Source: Ohtaekwangia sp035628875 (GTDB lineage Bacteria > Bacteroidota > Bacteroidia > Cytophagales > Cyclobacteriaceae). Taken from it: a stretch of 64,000 nucleotides of DNA. The stretch spans positions 1-64,000 of the forward strand of contig DASPIZ010000109.1 of the NCBI GenBank assembly GCA_035628875.1. The letters run 5' to 3'. Under the pieces are notes generated by a model that was not told the DNA's origin, did not search any database, and was given only the letters and a program-made list of their open reading frames with translations. The stretch's first letter is position 1; each line of letters starts with the position of its first letter. The position numbers were made by a program, and so were the translations under genes. Shown here piece after piece: positions 8,701 through 16,151 of this stretch.

Positions 8701-8937
8701 AAATCGTACGCGGCTTTGAAAAAAAGAAAAGATAGCAGTTGTAATGATTCCCAACACCCCGGCAATAAGAAAGGCCCGATCAAGCTGATCACCTAATCTG
8801 TTGAGGAACATCGAATCAGCGGTTACCTGATACGTCGCGATGAATACCCCCATAAAAAACCCTGTGCAAAGCATGATCAGGATCTGCTTTTGCTCTTGTG
8901 TTTTGAACGTCAAGGCGTGAGTCAGGGGATTAGCCAT
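5779..8937 (-). CDS. Membrane transporter-like protein with HEAT repeats and C-terminal cyclic-nucleotide-binding-like domain
   Basis: A 1052-residue, three-part protein. Residues about 15-440 form roughly 12 membrane helices resembling the MFS/ADP-ATP-translocase (NTT-like) superfamily. Residues about 470-900 are soluble alpha-helical HEAT-type repeats (for example YAAELLLHTPQDQN, EPKVRSTAIQTSIKKRSSEV). The last 120 residues resemble a cyclic-nucleotide-binding domain with a cassette-like segment GQFIGEMLAMPNYINTNLIK. The arginine that normally holds the cyclic phosphate is replaced by Asn in my alignment by eye, so ligand binding may be lost or altered. No transport substrate can be inferred. 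It has its own promoter and is followed by a 68-residue membrane protein. Confidence 0.72.
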   Translation of the reverse strand: MANPLTHALTFKTQEQKQILIMLCTGFFMGVFIATYQVTADSMFLNRLGDQLDRAFLIAGVLGIITTAIFSFFQSRVRFTSIALVSVLLIFAFTITVFSLLKFGDPNKQDTFVFALYTMSGPMTAVLLLSFWGIFGRLFNFRQSKRIIGWIDTGQLIAAIITTLVAIPLTTEIIHDTANYLLVCASSIFIVSILLILIATSFTVSKNDPREFGTLIRRQTRWRNLFGDKYIIMLTVFLMVSMVMFVMSQYSFQHLVKEQYPNERELTNFNSFFTGAVYGISLIMQTFVNQRIINNYGLRISLFILPIIMGVFSAGSIIMGNVFGFDKSIAPTGFIYFFLFISLNRLLNWTLRDSLENPVFKLFFIPLENKLRFNIQSKIEGLVNEGSRFIGGLLIFGLALFPFFTLIHISAFMLLLSVIYLIIVNKMYLGYRNKIRLKLESTDVQQDKLEKGYTKITTTLQDRLLNTAPGTAVFSFKLLQKINAAQVPLWLNSMIKNHDEVIRGYANEKVNELKGLSVSDQYVIRIDPTRGVSGNKNILSKADLQMMLQHGGEVSKTRIRNLTRSTNPNDRQYAAELLLHTPQDQNTSFLLELLNDNEPKVRSTAIQTSIKKRSSEVINSVIENLVSPVYSNQAVSALVLMGAETLPNLDAAFYRSGQSTQMMLKIVQVIGRIGGQRAREILWNKMDYPNKVVVSQVLLSLGECGFKAGVSQITRIKYAIEADIADISWNLSAIHEVGDEGFSEAIKASLRAEIQSDIEHIYMLLTMLYDTRSIQLVKENIDSGTTEGITYAIELLDVFLSEQLKQRVIPLLDDLTDHERIGRLEYFYPRVRLDSKLVLKFLINRDFTQSNRWTKACVLFQIGILQITDFKLDLIAQLFNPDPLVREVSAWALFQISADEYHLNTNRLGLSAKRELDIIIIQSRKMMRFEKVLFFEKINVFEKVPGVILAALADISEEQRLKEGTILGLDEKSNNDFYVLVSGVVAYYQRGVEVAEFTEGQFIGEMLAMPNYINTNLIKARTDVIIVKFHKDQFYELLADNVKLADQVLEYI

Positions 8938-9044
8938 AGTATTAGGTTAAAAAACTGCGCATGTTATTCATGCGGTGTGTGAGCTAAGCTTTGGGTGTGC
9001 ACCAATAAAAAGCCCTATTCAAGCGAAATGGGTTTTGGCTATAC

Positions 9045-9052
9045 CAAATATA
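9045..9052 (-). promoter_or_regulatory. -7 promoter box for the 5779-8937 gene
   Basis: A perfect TATATTTG (CAAATATA on plus) about 110 bases before the start codon. The -33 position is only a partial match (TTCA). It abuts the T-tract of the ompH terminator, so the two transcription units are separated by almost no DNA. Confidence 0.45.
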
Positions 9053-9082
9053 AAAACAAAAAACCGGCTTTTGAACCGGTTC
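9053..9082 (-). terminator. Intrinsic terminator of the ompH-like gene
   Basis: On the minus strand, AACCGG (9076-9081) pairs with CCGGTT (9062-9067) across an 8-base loop and is followed by TTTTTTGTTTTT. It lies just downstream of the ompH-like stop codon. Confidence 0.7.
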
Positions 9083-9105
9083 TTTTTCTCAGCAACTTGC
9101 ATGTA

Positions 9106-9717
9106 TTATTTTACAGCAGTAGTATCGGCTTTCGGGCCTGCTTTTTCCTGCTTATATTCTTCATTCAGTCCTTTTATTACATCTTGTGAAATATCAAGCG
9201 CTTCATTTACATGAAGTACGTCACTTGTTGGATCATACTTTAGCACAACCTGTAATCCTTTTTCCTTTCCGTATTTGTCGAGGAAAGCGGTCACACGGTC
9301 ATATAATTCCCGGTTCAGCTTGGATTCTTCCTGCATTAATTGCTGGCTAAGGCTTTGCTGATAAAGCTGAAGATTCTGCTGTTTTTTAGTCAGGTCTTCT
9401 TCCGTTGCTTTTACCTGGCCAAGCGTCATGCTGTTTACATTGCGTTGGTATGCTGCAATTTCATTTTGCAGGCCCTGCGCCCGGTTCCGGAAATCCTGGT
9501 CCATTTTCTGGGTTTTTACTTCCAGTTCTTCCCGGCTTACCTTTAGATAATCATAATATTTTAACACCGTATCAGAATTGATGTAGGCTATACTTAGATC
9601 ACCTTGCTGACTTGCAACAGTTGTCGTAGTCGATTTATTGTCAGCAAAATGCAGGTAAAACAGAACCGCCACCGCTACCAGCAGGACGATATTTAAAATC
9701 AAAGACAAATTCTTCAT
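9106..9717 (-). CDS. OmpH/Skp family periplasmic chaperone
   Basis: A Skp-like protein of about 203 residues: an N-terminal membrane/signal segment (MKNLSLILNIVLLVAVAVLF), then IAYINSDTVLKYYDYLK, the OmpH-typical start, and a long coiled-coil region rich in Gln and Glu (about residues 65-145). Skp chaperones hold unfolded outer-membrane proteins in the periplasm. The frame opens at 9729, but the promoter at 9740-9747 would leave almost no leader for that start, so the ATG at 9717 is preferred. The C-terminal tail (KQEKAGPKADTTAVK) is polar. It is monocistronic, with a terminator behind it. Confidence 0.82.
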   Translation of the reverse strand: MKNLSLILNIVLLVAVAVLFYLHFADNKSTTTTVASQQGDLSIAYINSDTVLKYYDYLKVSREELEVKTQKMDQDFRNRAQGLQNEIAAYQRNVNSMTLGQVKATEEDLTKKQQNLQLYQQSLSQQLMQEESKLNRELYDRVTAFLDKYGKEKGLQVVLKYDPTSDVLHVNEALDISQDVIKGLNEEYKQEKAGPKADTTAVK

Positions 9718-9739
9718 TAGGGGGTTCAAGTTAAGGTCG

Positions 9740-9747
9740 CAAATATA
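9740..9747 (-). promoter_or_regulatory. -7 promoter box of the ompH-like gene
   Basis: A perfect TATATTTG on the minus strand (CAAATATA on plus). Transcription would start near 9734, leaving a leader of about 17 bases to the ATG at 9717. The -33 region has only weak similarity to TTTG. Confidence 0.5.
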
Positions 9748-9827
9748 ATAGGCAATTAGCGATTAACGGTTACCTCCGAACAGAATTCTGCCTGCCCTGA
9801 ATCGGGAATGTATCCGATAATCTTACT

Positions 9828-10388
9828 TTACATTTCTTCGTCCTCAGTTTGAAACGAATAAAAAGTTTGATCCAGGGACAAGGTGTCTTCATTGAAGTCT
9901 TTGACGAACCGTTGAATCACCTCGTTGGTTATTTTTTCGCGATGCAGCCCCACATCCAGCCCGACGCCAAATTCGGATTCAGCATCCAGATCGACGTGTT
10001 CCTGCACTTTTACAGCTTCATCTTCTTCCAGTTCCATGATTACTTCGGCCATAAATAGTCCGATTTCTTCTTCCTTTGGATCCAAAGTTTCCAGGTTCCC
10101 ATTTTCGTCTTCCGCATACGTGATCTTTTTGTAATCCGGAAAATGTGCTGAAGCACGTTGTTCGGCAATCTCATACAGTTCACTTTCATGCTCCAGGCGA
10201 AGCGTATAGATAACGGTATCGTAGATTACTTCCCGGTCTTCAAACTTTCCGATAAAATACAGATGGGCGTATTCGTCAGATGTTTCATCCTCCTCGTCAA
10301 GCAGGTAAGAAAGTCCTTTCTCTTTCATCCGAAGACGGTATTCCTGGATTGTCTGCGGATCGAACCCTTTATTATTAATTGTTTGCAT
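9828..10388 (-). CDS. Acidic conserved-type hypothetical protein
   Basis: A 186-residue soluble protein, strongly acidic (runs such as DEEDETSDE, EEEIG, LEEDEAVK), without signal peptide or membrane segment. The middle (EDREVIYDTVIYTLRLEHES) looks like an alternating alpha/beta fold. I do not recognise a family and assign no function. It stands alone on the minus strand between ompH-like and the carbonic anhydrase-like gene, with about 120 bases on each side. Confidence 0.6.
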   Translation of the reverse strand: MQTINNKGFDPQTIQEYRLRMKEKGLSYLLDEEDETSDEYAHLYFIGKFEDREVIYDTVIYTLRLEHESELYEIAEQRASAHFPDYKKITYAEDENGNLETLDPKEEEIGLFMAEVIMELEEDEAVKVQEHVDLDAESEFGVGLDVGLHREKITNEVIQRFVKDFNEDTLSLDQTFYSFQTEDEEM

Positions 10389-10512
10389 AGCGTTTTTTAA
10401 CTTTTGAAGTTAAGGAAACCAGAACCGACAGGGCTGAATATAATGCTTAAGGCGATGCGGCCTAAAGACAAAGCAAAAAATCCGAAATTTTAATGCCACC
10501 CCGCGATGTTTT

Positions 10513-11034
10513 CTAGCTGGCGGGTTCTTTAAACCATTCAGCATACATCGGATAATTTTTAGCAGTCCGTTGTATAACGGCTTTCATTTCTGCTGAAATC
10601 GCCTTTACTTTTTTCGCCGGCATGCCCGCGTAAATGCTTCCAGACTCTACCACAGTCCCAGCCAACACGACCGCTCCGGCGGCAATTACTACGTCGCTTT
10701 CGATCACCGCATCGTCCATAATAATGGCACCCATACCGATCAGCACGTTGTCTGATATTGTGCAGCCGTGCACAATAGCATTATGCGCAATTGAAACATT
10801 ATTGCCAATTCGGGTAGCCGACTTTTGGTAAGTTCCGTGAATCACAGCACCATCCTGGATGTTGGTATTGTTTCCGATCGTGATCGCATTTACATCGCCC
10901 CGCACCACAGCGTTAAACCAAACCGTGCAGTTATCTCCCATCACCACCTCGCCTACTACGGTGGCATTATCGGCCAGAAAGCAGTTCAATCCAAAGCGGG
11001 GTTTATAACCGCGTACTGTTCTAATCAGCGCCAT
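10513..11034 (-). CDS. Gamma-carbonic-anhydrase-like hexapeptide-repeat protein
   Basis: A 173-residue left-handed beta-helix protein from the hexapeptide transferase superfamily, closest to gamma carbonic anhydrases of the YrdA/PaaY group. The metal-site histidines lie in AVIHGTYQ, VSIAHNAIVHG and neighbouring turns, and the family start IRTVRGYKPRFG is present. The frame is open to 11151, but the promoter at 11054-11086 falls inside that extension, and the ATG at 11034 gives the usual family length. Activity cannot be proved from sequence, since many YrdA-like proteins have no measured carbonic anhydrase activity. Confidence 0.82.
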   Translation of the reverse strand: MALIRTVRGYKPRFGLNCFLADNATVVGEVVMGDNCTVWFNAVVRGDVNAITIGNNTNIQDGAVIHGTYQKSATRIGNNVSIAHNAIVHGCTISDNVLIGMGAIIMDDAVIESDVVIAAGAVVLAGTVVESGSIYAGMPAKKVKAISAEMKAVIQRTAKNYPMYAEWFKEPAS

Positions 11035-11053
11035 ATCACTCAATGTAATGGGG

Positions 11054-11086
11054 CGAAAATACAGGTTATTCAGTTCATCGTCCAAA
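11054..11086 (-). promoter_or_regulatory. Promoter of the carbonic-anhydrase-like gene
   Basis: On the minus strand a TTTG -33 box (11083-11086) is followed after 21 bases by TATTTTCG (11054-11061), a 7-of-8 match to TAnnTTTG. The start point would be near 11047, only about a dozen bases before the ATG at 11034, which decides that start codon. Confidence 0.55.
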
Positions 11087-11450
11087 GTTCGAAGTTCAGA
11101 ATAGTGATTATATTCAAAATTGCATAGCGTTCGTCTGATTTGAGATAACATAATTCATAAAGAAGCTTGGATTCTCGCAGAACGCATTTTAATAGTAAGC
11201 AACGGTTGTTGCTGGAACCTGTTAGGGCAAAGCTTATTCAAGCCATACATTGAGTAATGTGATTACAACTCATTATCAATCAACGTATTTAACGTACTTG
11301 GTTAAAGTTGCCGGAGGCAAAAAATACAGGTGAACCGTCAACAAAATATCACGCAAACTATGCAGAAAAAAACTTCATCGATACCCTGACAAGATGTCAT
11401 TAATCGCGAAAGTTTAATATTTTTGTGTTTTGAAATCATCGAAATTTGAA
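11087..11450. other. Intergenic region between divergent genes
   Basis: About 360 bases between the carbonic-anhydrase-like gene (minus) and miaB (plus). It holds the miaB -7 box and nothing else I can support: no tRNA-like fold, no convincing reading frame, no long repeat. Confidence 0.4.
11418..11425 (+). promoter_or_regulatory. -7 promoter box of the miaB operon
   Basis: TATTTTTG fits TAnnTTTG exactly; the -33 area has only a TG. Transcription from here would start close to 11432. That leaves about 18 bases to the ATG at 11451 and excludes the TTG at 11430 as a sensible start. Confidence 0.45.
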
Positions 11451-12905
11451 ATGGAGAAGTTAATCGGAGATATCGAAGTTTTAAATCAGGCACCTGAAGA
11501 AGCGTGTGAAACGGTTCATATTTCTAAAGATCAGCACACTGGAAAGACCAGGAAGTTATACATTGAGAGTTATGGTTGCCAAATGAATTTCTCGGACAGT
11601 GAGATTGTTGCTTCCATTCTTCACAATGAGGGTTTTGATACTACATCGATTATTGAGCACGCAGACGTTATCTTCCTGAATACGTGTTCGATAAGGGAAA
11701 AAGCAGAACAAACAGTTCGACATCGTTTAACCCATATCAATGGTCTCAAAAAGCACAAACCCGACCTGCTGGTGGGCATGCTCGGATGTATGGCCGAACG
11801 GCTCAAATCCAAATTACTGGAAGAGGAAAAAATCGTAGACCTGGTTGCTGGCCCGGACGCTTATCGCGATTTACCCAAGCTTATCGCGCAGGTTGACGAT
11901 GGTGGGAAAGCTGTAAATACATTTCTGTCACGTGAAGAAACCTATGCAGACATCAGTCCCGTGCGACTTAACTCCAATGGCGTTACCGCTTTTGTTTCGA
12001 TTATGCGCGGCTGTGACAATATGTGTACGTTTTGCGTGGTTCCTTTTACAAGGGGCCGGGAACGCAGTCGTGATCCGCAATCCATTGTAAATGAGGCCAA
12101 AAACCTTTTTGAAAGAGGATATCGGGAAGTTACCTTATTAGGTCAGAACGTAGATTCTTATAAATGGAGTCCTGAAATCAATACGAAGACCTGGCTGGAA
12201 AAGCAACCTCGTGTAGATGTAACAACGTTTGCCCATCTGCTTGAAATGGTAGCACAAGTACATCCCGACTTACGGGTTCGGTTCTCTACCTCCCACCCAA
12301 AAGACATTACGGATGATGTCCTTCATACCATGGCCCGGTACGAAAACATCTGCAACTACATTCACCTGCCTGTTCAAAGCGGAAATTCCAGGATTTTGGA
12401 GCTCATGAACCGCGGATATTCACGTGAATGGTATCTCAATAAGATACACAGAATCAGAGAGATATTAGGTGCTGATTGTGGTATTTCTTCAGATATGATT
12501 ACCGGCTTTTGTTCCGAATCTGAAGAAGAACATCAGGATACGCTTTCGCTGATGGACGAGGTGCTGTTTGACTTTGCCTACATGTTTTATTATTCTGAAA
12601 GGCCCGGTACGCTTGCCGCTAAAAAATTTCCGGACGATGTACCCTTGGAGGTTAAGAAAAAACGACTTGATGAAATTATTGCCAAGCAAAGGGAGCATTC
12701 ACATCGAAGCAATCTGATGGATGTTGGAAAAGTACATCGCGTGCTGATTGAAGGTTTTTCAAAACGATCTGACAAAGATTTACAGGGCAGGACCTCAACA
12801 AATAAGGTGATTGTTTTTCCGAAAGGAAATTTTAAGAAGGGAGAATACGTTAATATTCTTGTGCAAGAATGCACAGGTGGGACGTTGATTGGACAACCAG
12901 TTTAA
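11451..12905 (+). CDS. miaB: tRNA-2-methylthio-N6-dimethylallyladenosine synthase
   Basis: A 484-residue radical-SAM methylthiotransferase. The N-terminal UPF0004 domain begins at KLYIESYGCQMNFSDSE with three conserved Cys (in YGCQMN, NTCSIRE and GCMAER). The radical-SAM cluster motif is GCDNMCTFCVVPFTRG, and a TRAM domain closes the protein (LIEGFSKRSDKDLQGR). It adds the methylthio group at C2 of i6A37 in tRNAs reading UNN codons. The frame opens with a TTG at 11430, but the in-frame ATG at 11451 fits the promoter better. It heads a block with a sigma54 activator, lptE, a hypothetical and secG. Confidence 0.93.
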   Translation: MEKLIGDIEVLNQAPEEACETVHISKDQHTGKTRKLYIESYGCQMNFSDSEIVASILHNEGFDTTSIIEHADVIFLNTCSIREKAEQTVRHRLTHINGLKKHKPDLLVGMLGCMAERLKSKLLEEEKIVDLVAGPDAYRDLPKLIAQVDDGGKAVNTFLSREETYADISPVRLNSNGVTAFVSIMRGCDNMCTFCVVPFTRGRERSRDPQSIVNEAKNLFERGYREVTLLGQNVDSYKWSPEINTKTWLEKQPRVDVTTFAHLLEMVAQVHPDLRVRFSTSHPKDITDDVLHTMARYENICNYIHLPVQSGNSRILELMNRGYSREWYLNKIHRIREILGADCGISSDMITGFCSESEEEHQDTLSLMDEVLFDFAYMFYYSERPGTLAAKKFPDDVPLEVKKKRLDEIIAKQREHSHRSNLMDVGKVHRVLIEGFSKRSDKDLQGRTSTNKVIVFPKGNFKKGEYVNILVQECTGGTLIGQPV

Positions 12906-12943
12906 AACATTCAACTGATAACGCAAACGTTACTTTTACATTA

Positions 12944-14197
12944 ATGGCGATTACAGATTCAGAAATACAAAGTATCAAACAACGCTTCGGAATTATTGGA
13001 AACTCACCGTTGCTTAACAACGCCGTAAGTGTGGCCATCCAGGTTGCGCCCACGGACATGTCGGTATTAATCACGGGCGAAAGTGGTAGTGGGAAGGAAT
13101 CTTTCTCCAAGATCATCCACTACATCAGCGCAAGAAAGCACGGCCAGTTCATCGCTATTAATTGCGGTTCAATACCCGAAGGCACCATCGACTCGGAATT
13201 GTTTGGTCATGAAAAAGGCTCCTTCACCGGAGCTCATGAAGCCCGGAAAGGATATTTTGAAGTCACCAATGGGGGTACAATATTCCTGGATGAAATTGGT
13301 GAGATGCCATTGGCCACACAGGCCAGGCTTCTTCGTGTTCTTGAAAACGGCGAATTTATCAAGGTAGGATCTTCCAAAGTACTTAAAACCGATGTACGGG
13401 TTGTCGCGGCTACAAATGTTAACCTCATGCGTAGTGTTGAAGACGGCAAATTCCGGGAAGATCTTTACTATCGCTTAAGTACTGTGCCGATTTACGTACC
13501 CCCCTTGCGGGAACGGGGAAAAGACATTGAGTTGCTATTCAGGAAATTTGCCAGCGATTTTGCGGAAAAGTATAAAGTCAAGCCGATCTCGCTCACTGAC
13601 GACGCAAAGGATATTCTGGTCAAATACCGTTTCCCGGGAAATATCCGACAATTAAAAAACCTCGTCGAGCAGATCTCAGTTTTATCCGCTGACAATAAAG
13701 AAGTGAATGCTGATGTGTTGCAGCATTATATGCCGCGGGAAAATAGTTTGCCTGCATTGTATAAAAGTGCATCGTCCGAAAAAGAATCCGTTTCAGAACG
13801 GGATATCCTGTATAAGGTGCTTTTCGATATGAAAAAAGACATGCATGATTTGAAAAAACTGGTTCTGGAAACCTACAGCGGAGTTGGCAAGGGAAATCAA
13901 CTGATCAAGGAGAATCCTGGTTTGTTCGAAGGTGTTGACACCGAATCCATTGGCGAAAACGAAGAAGCACTCGTACTCATCCCTGGAGAGAATAACGAAT
14001 CCAATCACCTCGAGGATATTCACGATATCAGCCACGAAACAGAAGAAGATTCCCTTTCAATAGAAAAGAAAGAGAAAGAATTGATCATTCGGGCACTCCG
14101 CAAAAATAACAACAGACGCAAATATGCGGCACGTGATTTGGGCATCTCGGAACGCACTTTGTACAGGAAAATAAAACAATACGATCTTGAAGATTAA
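12944..14197 (+). CDS. Sigma-54-dependent transcriptional activator without receiver domain
   Basis: A 417-residue enhancer-binding protein. The AAA+ domain starts almost at the N-terminus (FGIIGNSPLLNNAV): Walker A GESGSGKE, sigma54-contact loop GSFTGA (Ser instead of the usual first Ala), Walker B GGTIFLDEIGEM. A Fis-type helix-turn-helix ends the protein (KYAARDLGISERTLYRKIKQ). A linker of about 100 residues, rich in Glu, separates the two. There is no receiver or other sensor domain, so activity is probably controlled by expression or a partner protein. The longest frame starts at 12869 inside miaB; the ATG at 12944, 38 bases after miaB, is the likely start. It overlaps lptE by 11 bases. 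Confidence 0.88.
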   Translation: MAITDSEIQSIKQRFGIIGNSPLLNNAVSVAIQVAPTDMSVLITGESGSGKESFSKIIHYISARKHGQFIAINCGSIPEGTIDSELFGHEKGSFTGAHEARKGYFEVTNGGTIFLDEIGEMPLATQARLLRVLENGEFIKVGSSKVLKTDVRVVAATNVNLMRSVEDGKFREDLYYRLSTVPIYVPPLRERGKDIELLFRKFASDFAEKYKVKPISLTDDAKDILVKYRFPGNIRQLKNLVEQISVLSADNKEVNADVLQHYMPRENSLPALYKSASSEKESVSERDILYKVLFDMKKDMHDLKKLVLETYSGVGKGNQLIKENPGLFEGVDTESIGENEEALVLIPGENNESNHLEDIHDISHETEEDSLSIEKKEKELIIRALRKNNNRRKYAARDLGISERTLYRKIKQYDLED

Positions 14198-14744
14198 AAA
14201 CCGGCCTTCCCGCCCCTGGCGCAAATCCATAAGCTGCTTATTCCTTATAACCGGGTTTGTGCTGAGTGGTTGTGGCACTTCGGTGAATTATTCGTTTACC
14301 GGTACATCGACAACGGCGGAGACCATTTCAATTACGGAATTCTATAATAATGCTGATCTCGGCCCGGCCAACATGGGTCAGACTTTTACAAATCAGATTA
14401 AAAACTATTTTATTCAAAACTCCAGCCTAAGCGTAGTGGCCGAAGAAGGTGAATTGCAGCTGGAAGGCGAAATTGTGGATCTGCGTGTTACGCCAATAGC
14501 GCCTGTTTCAACCGGTGACCCAAATGCGCTCACAACGGCATCTTCTACCCGGATTACAATTACGGTAAAAGCGACTTATATCAATACGCTGGATGAAACC
14601 ATGAGCTTTAAAGACAAAACTTTTTCCTTTTACAGAGATTTGCCGAACGAGGTGAATCTTGCTGATCTGGAAGAACAATACATACGTGACATTTTCGAAC
14701 GTATCATCAATGACATCTTCAATGCGTCGGTTGCCAATTGGTAA
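14187..14744 (+). CDS. lptE: LptE-like LPS-assembly lipoprotein
   Basis: A 185-residue lipoprotein with a basic N-terminus, hydrophobic stretch and lipobox LSGC. The body follows the Bacteroidota LptE (LptE/RlpB-like) pattern: SVNYSFTG after the lipid anchor, TISITEFYNNADLGPANMGQ, and a single beta-rich domain with a C-terminal helix. LptE plugs the LptD barrel that inserts lipopolysaccharide into the outer membrane. No ATG exists before the signal peptide; the start must be the TTG at 14187, which overlaps the stop of the sigma54 activator, so translation is probably coupled. Confidence 0.82.
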   Translation: MKIKNRPSRPWRKSISCLFLITGFVLSGCGTSVNYSFTGTSTTAETISITEFYNNADLGPANMGQTFTNQIKNYFIQNSSLSVVAEEGELQLEGEIVDLRVTPIAPVSTGDPNALTTASSTRITITVKATYINTLDETMSFKDKTFSFYRDLPNEVNLADLEEQYIRDIFERIINDIFNASVANW

Positions 14745-14759
14745 AATTTAGTATTTTTA
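14730..14759 (+). promoter_or_regulatory. Internal promoter ahead of the 14778-16026 pair
   Basis: GTTG (14730-14733) and TATTTTTA (14752-14759) are 18 bases apart, close to the TTTG-N19-TAnnTTTG consensus. The start point would be near 14767, leaving a leader of about 11 bases. It overlaps the 3' end of lptE. Confidence 0.45.
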
Positions 14760-14777
14760 CCCTACGGGTAACGCATT

Positions 14778-15677
14778 TTGGAAAAAGCAGATTTAATAAA
14801 GATTCTACACCATTTCTCTGGTACATCAACCAAAGATGCTCAGGCTATATTATCAGCAACGGAGCATTATCCGTTTAGTCAGCTGCTTCACACACTTTCG
14901 GCCCGCGTAAGTAAAGACCATGGCTTCAGTAATTACGAGCAGGAATTGCAACATGCTGCAGTTTATGCAGCTGATCGTGGTGTATTAAAACATATTATGG
15001 AAGTGGAGTACAATCCTGATTTAAACAGCATTGAACTCCTTAACCGAAAACAGCAACAACACCCTGTTCAGAACAGAATAGACGTTGCTGAGGAAATTCT
15101 CACAGACCTGGAACAACTGCGCCATCTCAAACACAATTTTGAAATGATGTTTATTGATGGTTCCGCAACCTCGATGCTATCTCCCGGTACACCTGAATTA
15201 ATCGAAGATCAGGTTAAATCGAGGGATGAAAAAGAGGGCAGTAAATCCAAAAAAGAACGGATCAAAGAAATTGCCAAGGCTTATATTCCAGCGGATCCAG
15301 CTGAAAACGCACCGCCTAAAAATTCACGAAGGCTAAAAGAAAGAGAAGTGACTGATACTTTTATTAATGACCTCGTATCGAAACAGGAACTTGTTCCCGA
15401 AAGCGATAAACATAAGGAACAGCTGCAAATCATTGAGCAGTTTATCCGTATTCAGCCCTCTATCAGTGGTATGAAGGAGAAAGAATCGAATCCAAGCGAC
15501 CTGAGTACGATAAGAACGGGCGAATTCGGGGACAATATCATTTCAGAAACGCTTGTAGAAATTCTCTTAAAGCAAGGAAAAAAAGACAAAGCCATTGAAG
15601 TATTGAAGAAGCTGATTTGGAAGTTTCCACAAAAAAAGGCTTACTTTGCGACTCAAATTGAAGCACTGAAGAAATAG
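14778..15677 (+). CDS. Hypothetical protein, helical, between lptE and secG
   Basis: A 299-residue soluble, mostly helical protein starting with TTG (MEKADLIKILHHFSG); no in-frame ATG occurs before residue 73. The middle is charged and probably disordered (SRDEKEGSKSKKERIKE). The last 40 residues (LVEILLKQGKKDKAIEVLKK) look like a single TPR-type hairpin. I assign no function. The position, between an LPS-assembly lipoprotein and the Sec channel subunit SecG, suggests but does not prove an envelope role. Confidence 0.65.
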   Translation: MEKADLIKILHHFSGTSTKDAQAILSATEHYPFSQLLHTLSARVSKDHGFSNYEQELQHAAVYAADRGVLKHIMEVEYNPDLNSIELLNRKQQQHPVQNRIDVAEEILTDLEQLRHLKHNFEMMFIDGSATSMLSPGTPELIEDQVKSRDEKEGSKSKKERIKEIAKAYIPADPAENAPPKNSRRLKEREVTDTFINDLVSKQELVPESDKHKEQLQIIEQFIRIQPSISGMKEKESNPSDLSTIRTGEFGDNIISETLVEILLKQGKKDKAIEVLKKLIWKFPQKKAYFATQIEALKK

Positions 15678-15681
15678 GGAT

Positions 15682-16026
15682 ATGTACGCACTAGTTATTG
15701 GATTGATCATTTTATTCAGCTTATTACTTGTATTGGTAATATTGGCGCAGAATTCTAAAGGCGGAGGTTTGTCCAGCCAGTTTGGTGGCTCTTCTGCCAG
15801 CAATATAATAGGGGTTAAAAAGACAGGCGACCTGCTGGAAAAATTAACATGGGGTTTTATCATCGCCATTATGGTCTTGTGTATGTCAACAAATTTTATT
15901 GGTGCCAATCAGGGTGCTACAGGAAATGACATTCTTCAAAATGTTTCGGATCAGATCCCTGATCAGCCGGCGCCGGGCATGAATACGCTGCCTACTGAGG
16001 AGCCTGCGGACTCTGCCGGACAGTAA
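15682..16026 (+). CDS. secG: Preprotein translocase subunit SecG
   Basis: A 114-residue SecG. Two membrane helices (MYALVIGLIILFSLLLVLVI and LTWGFIIAIMVLCMSTNF) flank the conserved cytoplasmic loop QNSKGGGLSSQFGG. The C-terminal tail is acidic and proline-rich. SecG associates with SecYE in the inner membrane and supports SecA-driven export. It starts 4 bases after the preceding gene and ends the unit; a strong terminator follows. Confidence 0.92.
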   Translation: MYALVIGLIILFSLLLVLVILAQNSKGGGLSSQFGGSSASNIIGVKKTGDLLEKLTWGFIIAIMVLCMSTNFIGANQGATGNDILQNVSDQIPDQPAPGMNTLPTEEPADSAGQ

Positions 16027-16044
16027 TACAAAAACATTTATTAT

Positions 16045-16077
16045 AAAAAGCCAGGTAATTTACCTGGCTTTTTTTAT
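16045..16077 (+). terminator. Intrinsic terminator after secG
   Basis: AGCCAGGTAA pairs with TTACCTGGCT around a one-base loop (16049-16069), followed by TTTTTTTATTT. It closes the miaB-to-secG block. Confidence 0.85.
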
Positions 16078-16151
16078 TTCACCGGCTTTGCATTTTCACC
16101 CCTCCTTTCGATTTTCTATTTTTCGATACATTTTCGTTTTACACATTTTAC

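Noticed and set aside
7232..8719. Several plus-strand frames of 60-100 codons opposite the large transporter-like gene
   Set aside because: Antisense shadows of a well-supported 1052-residue gene; none shows a domain or start context.
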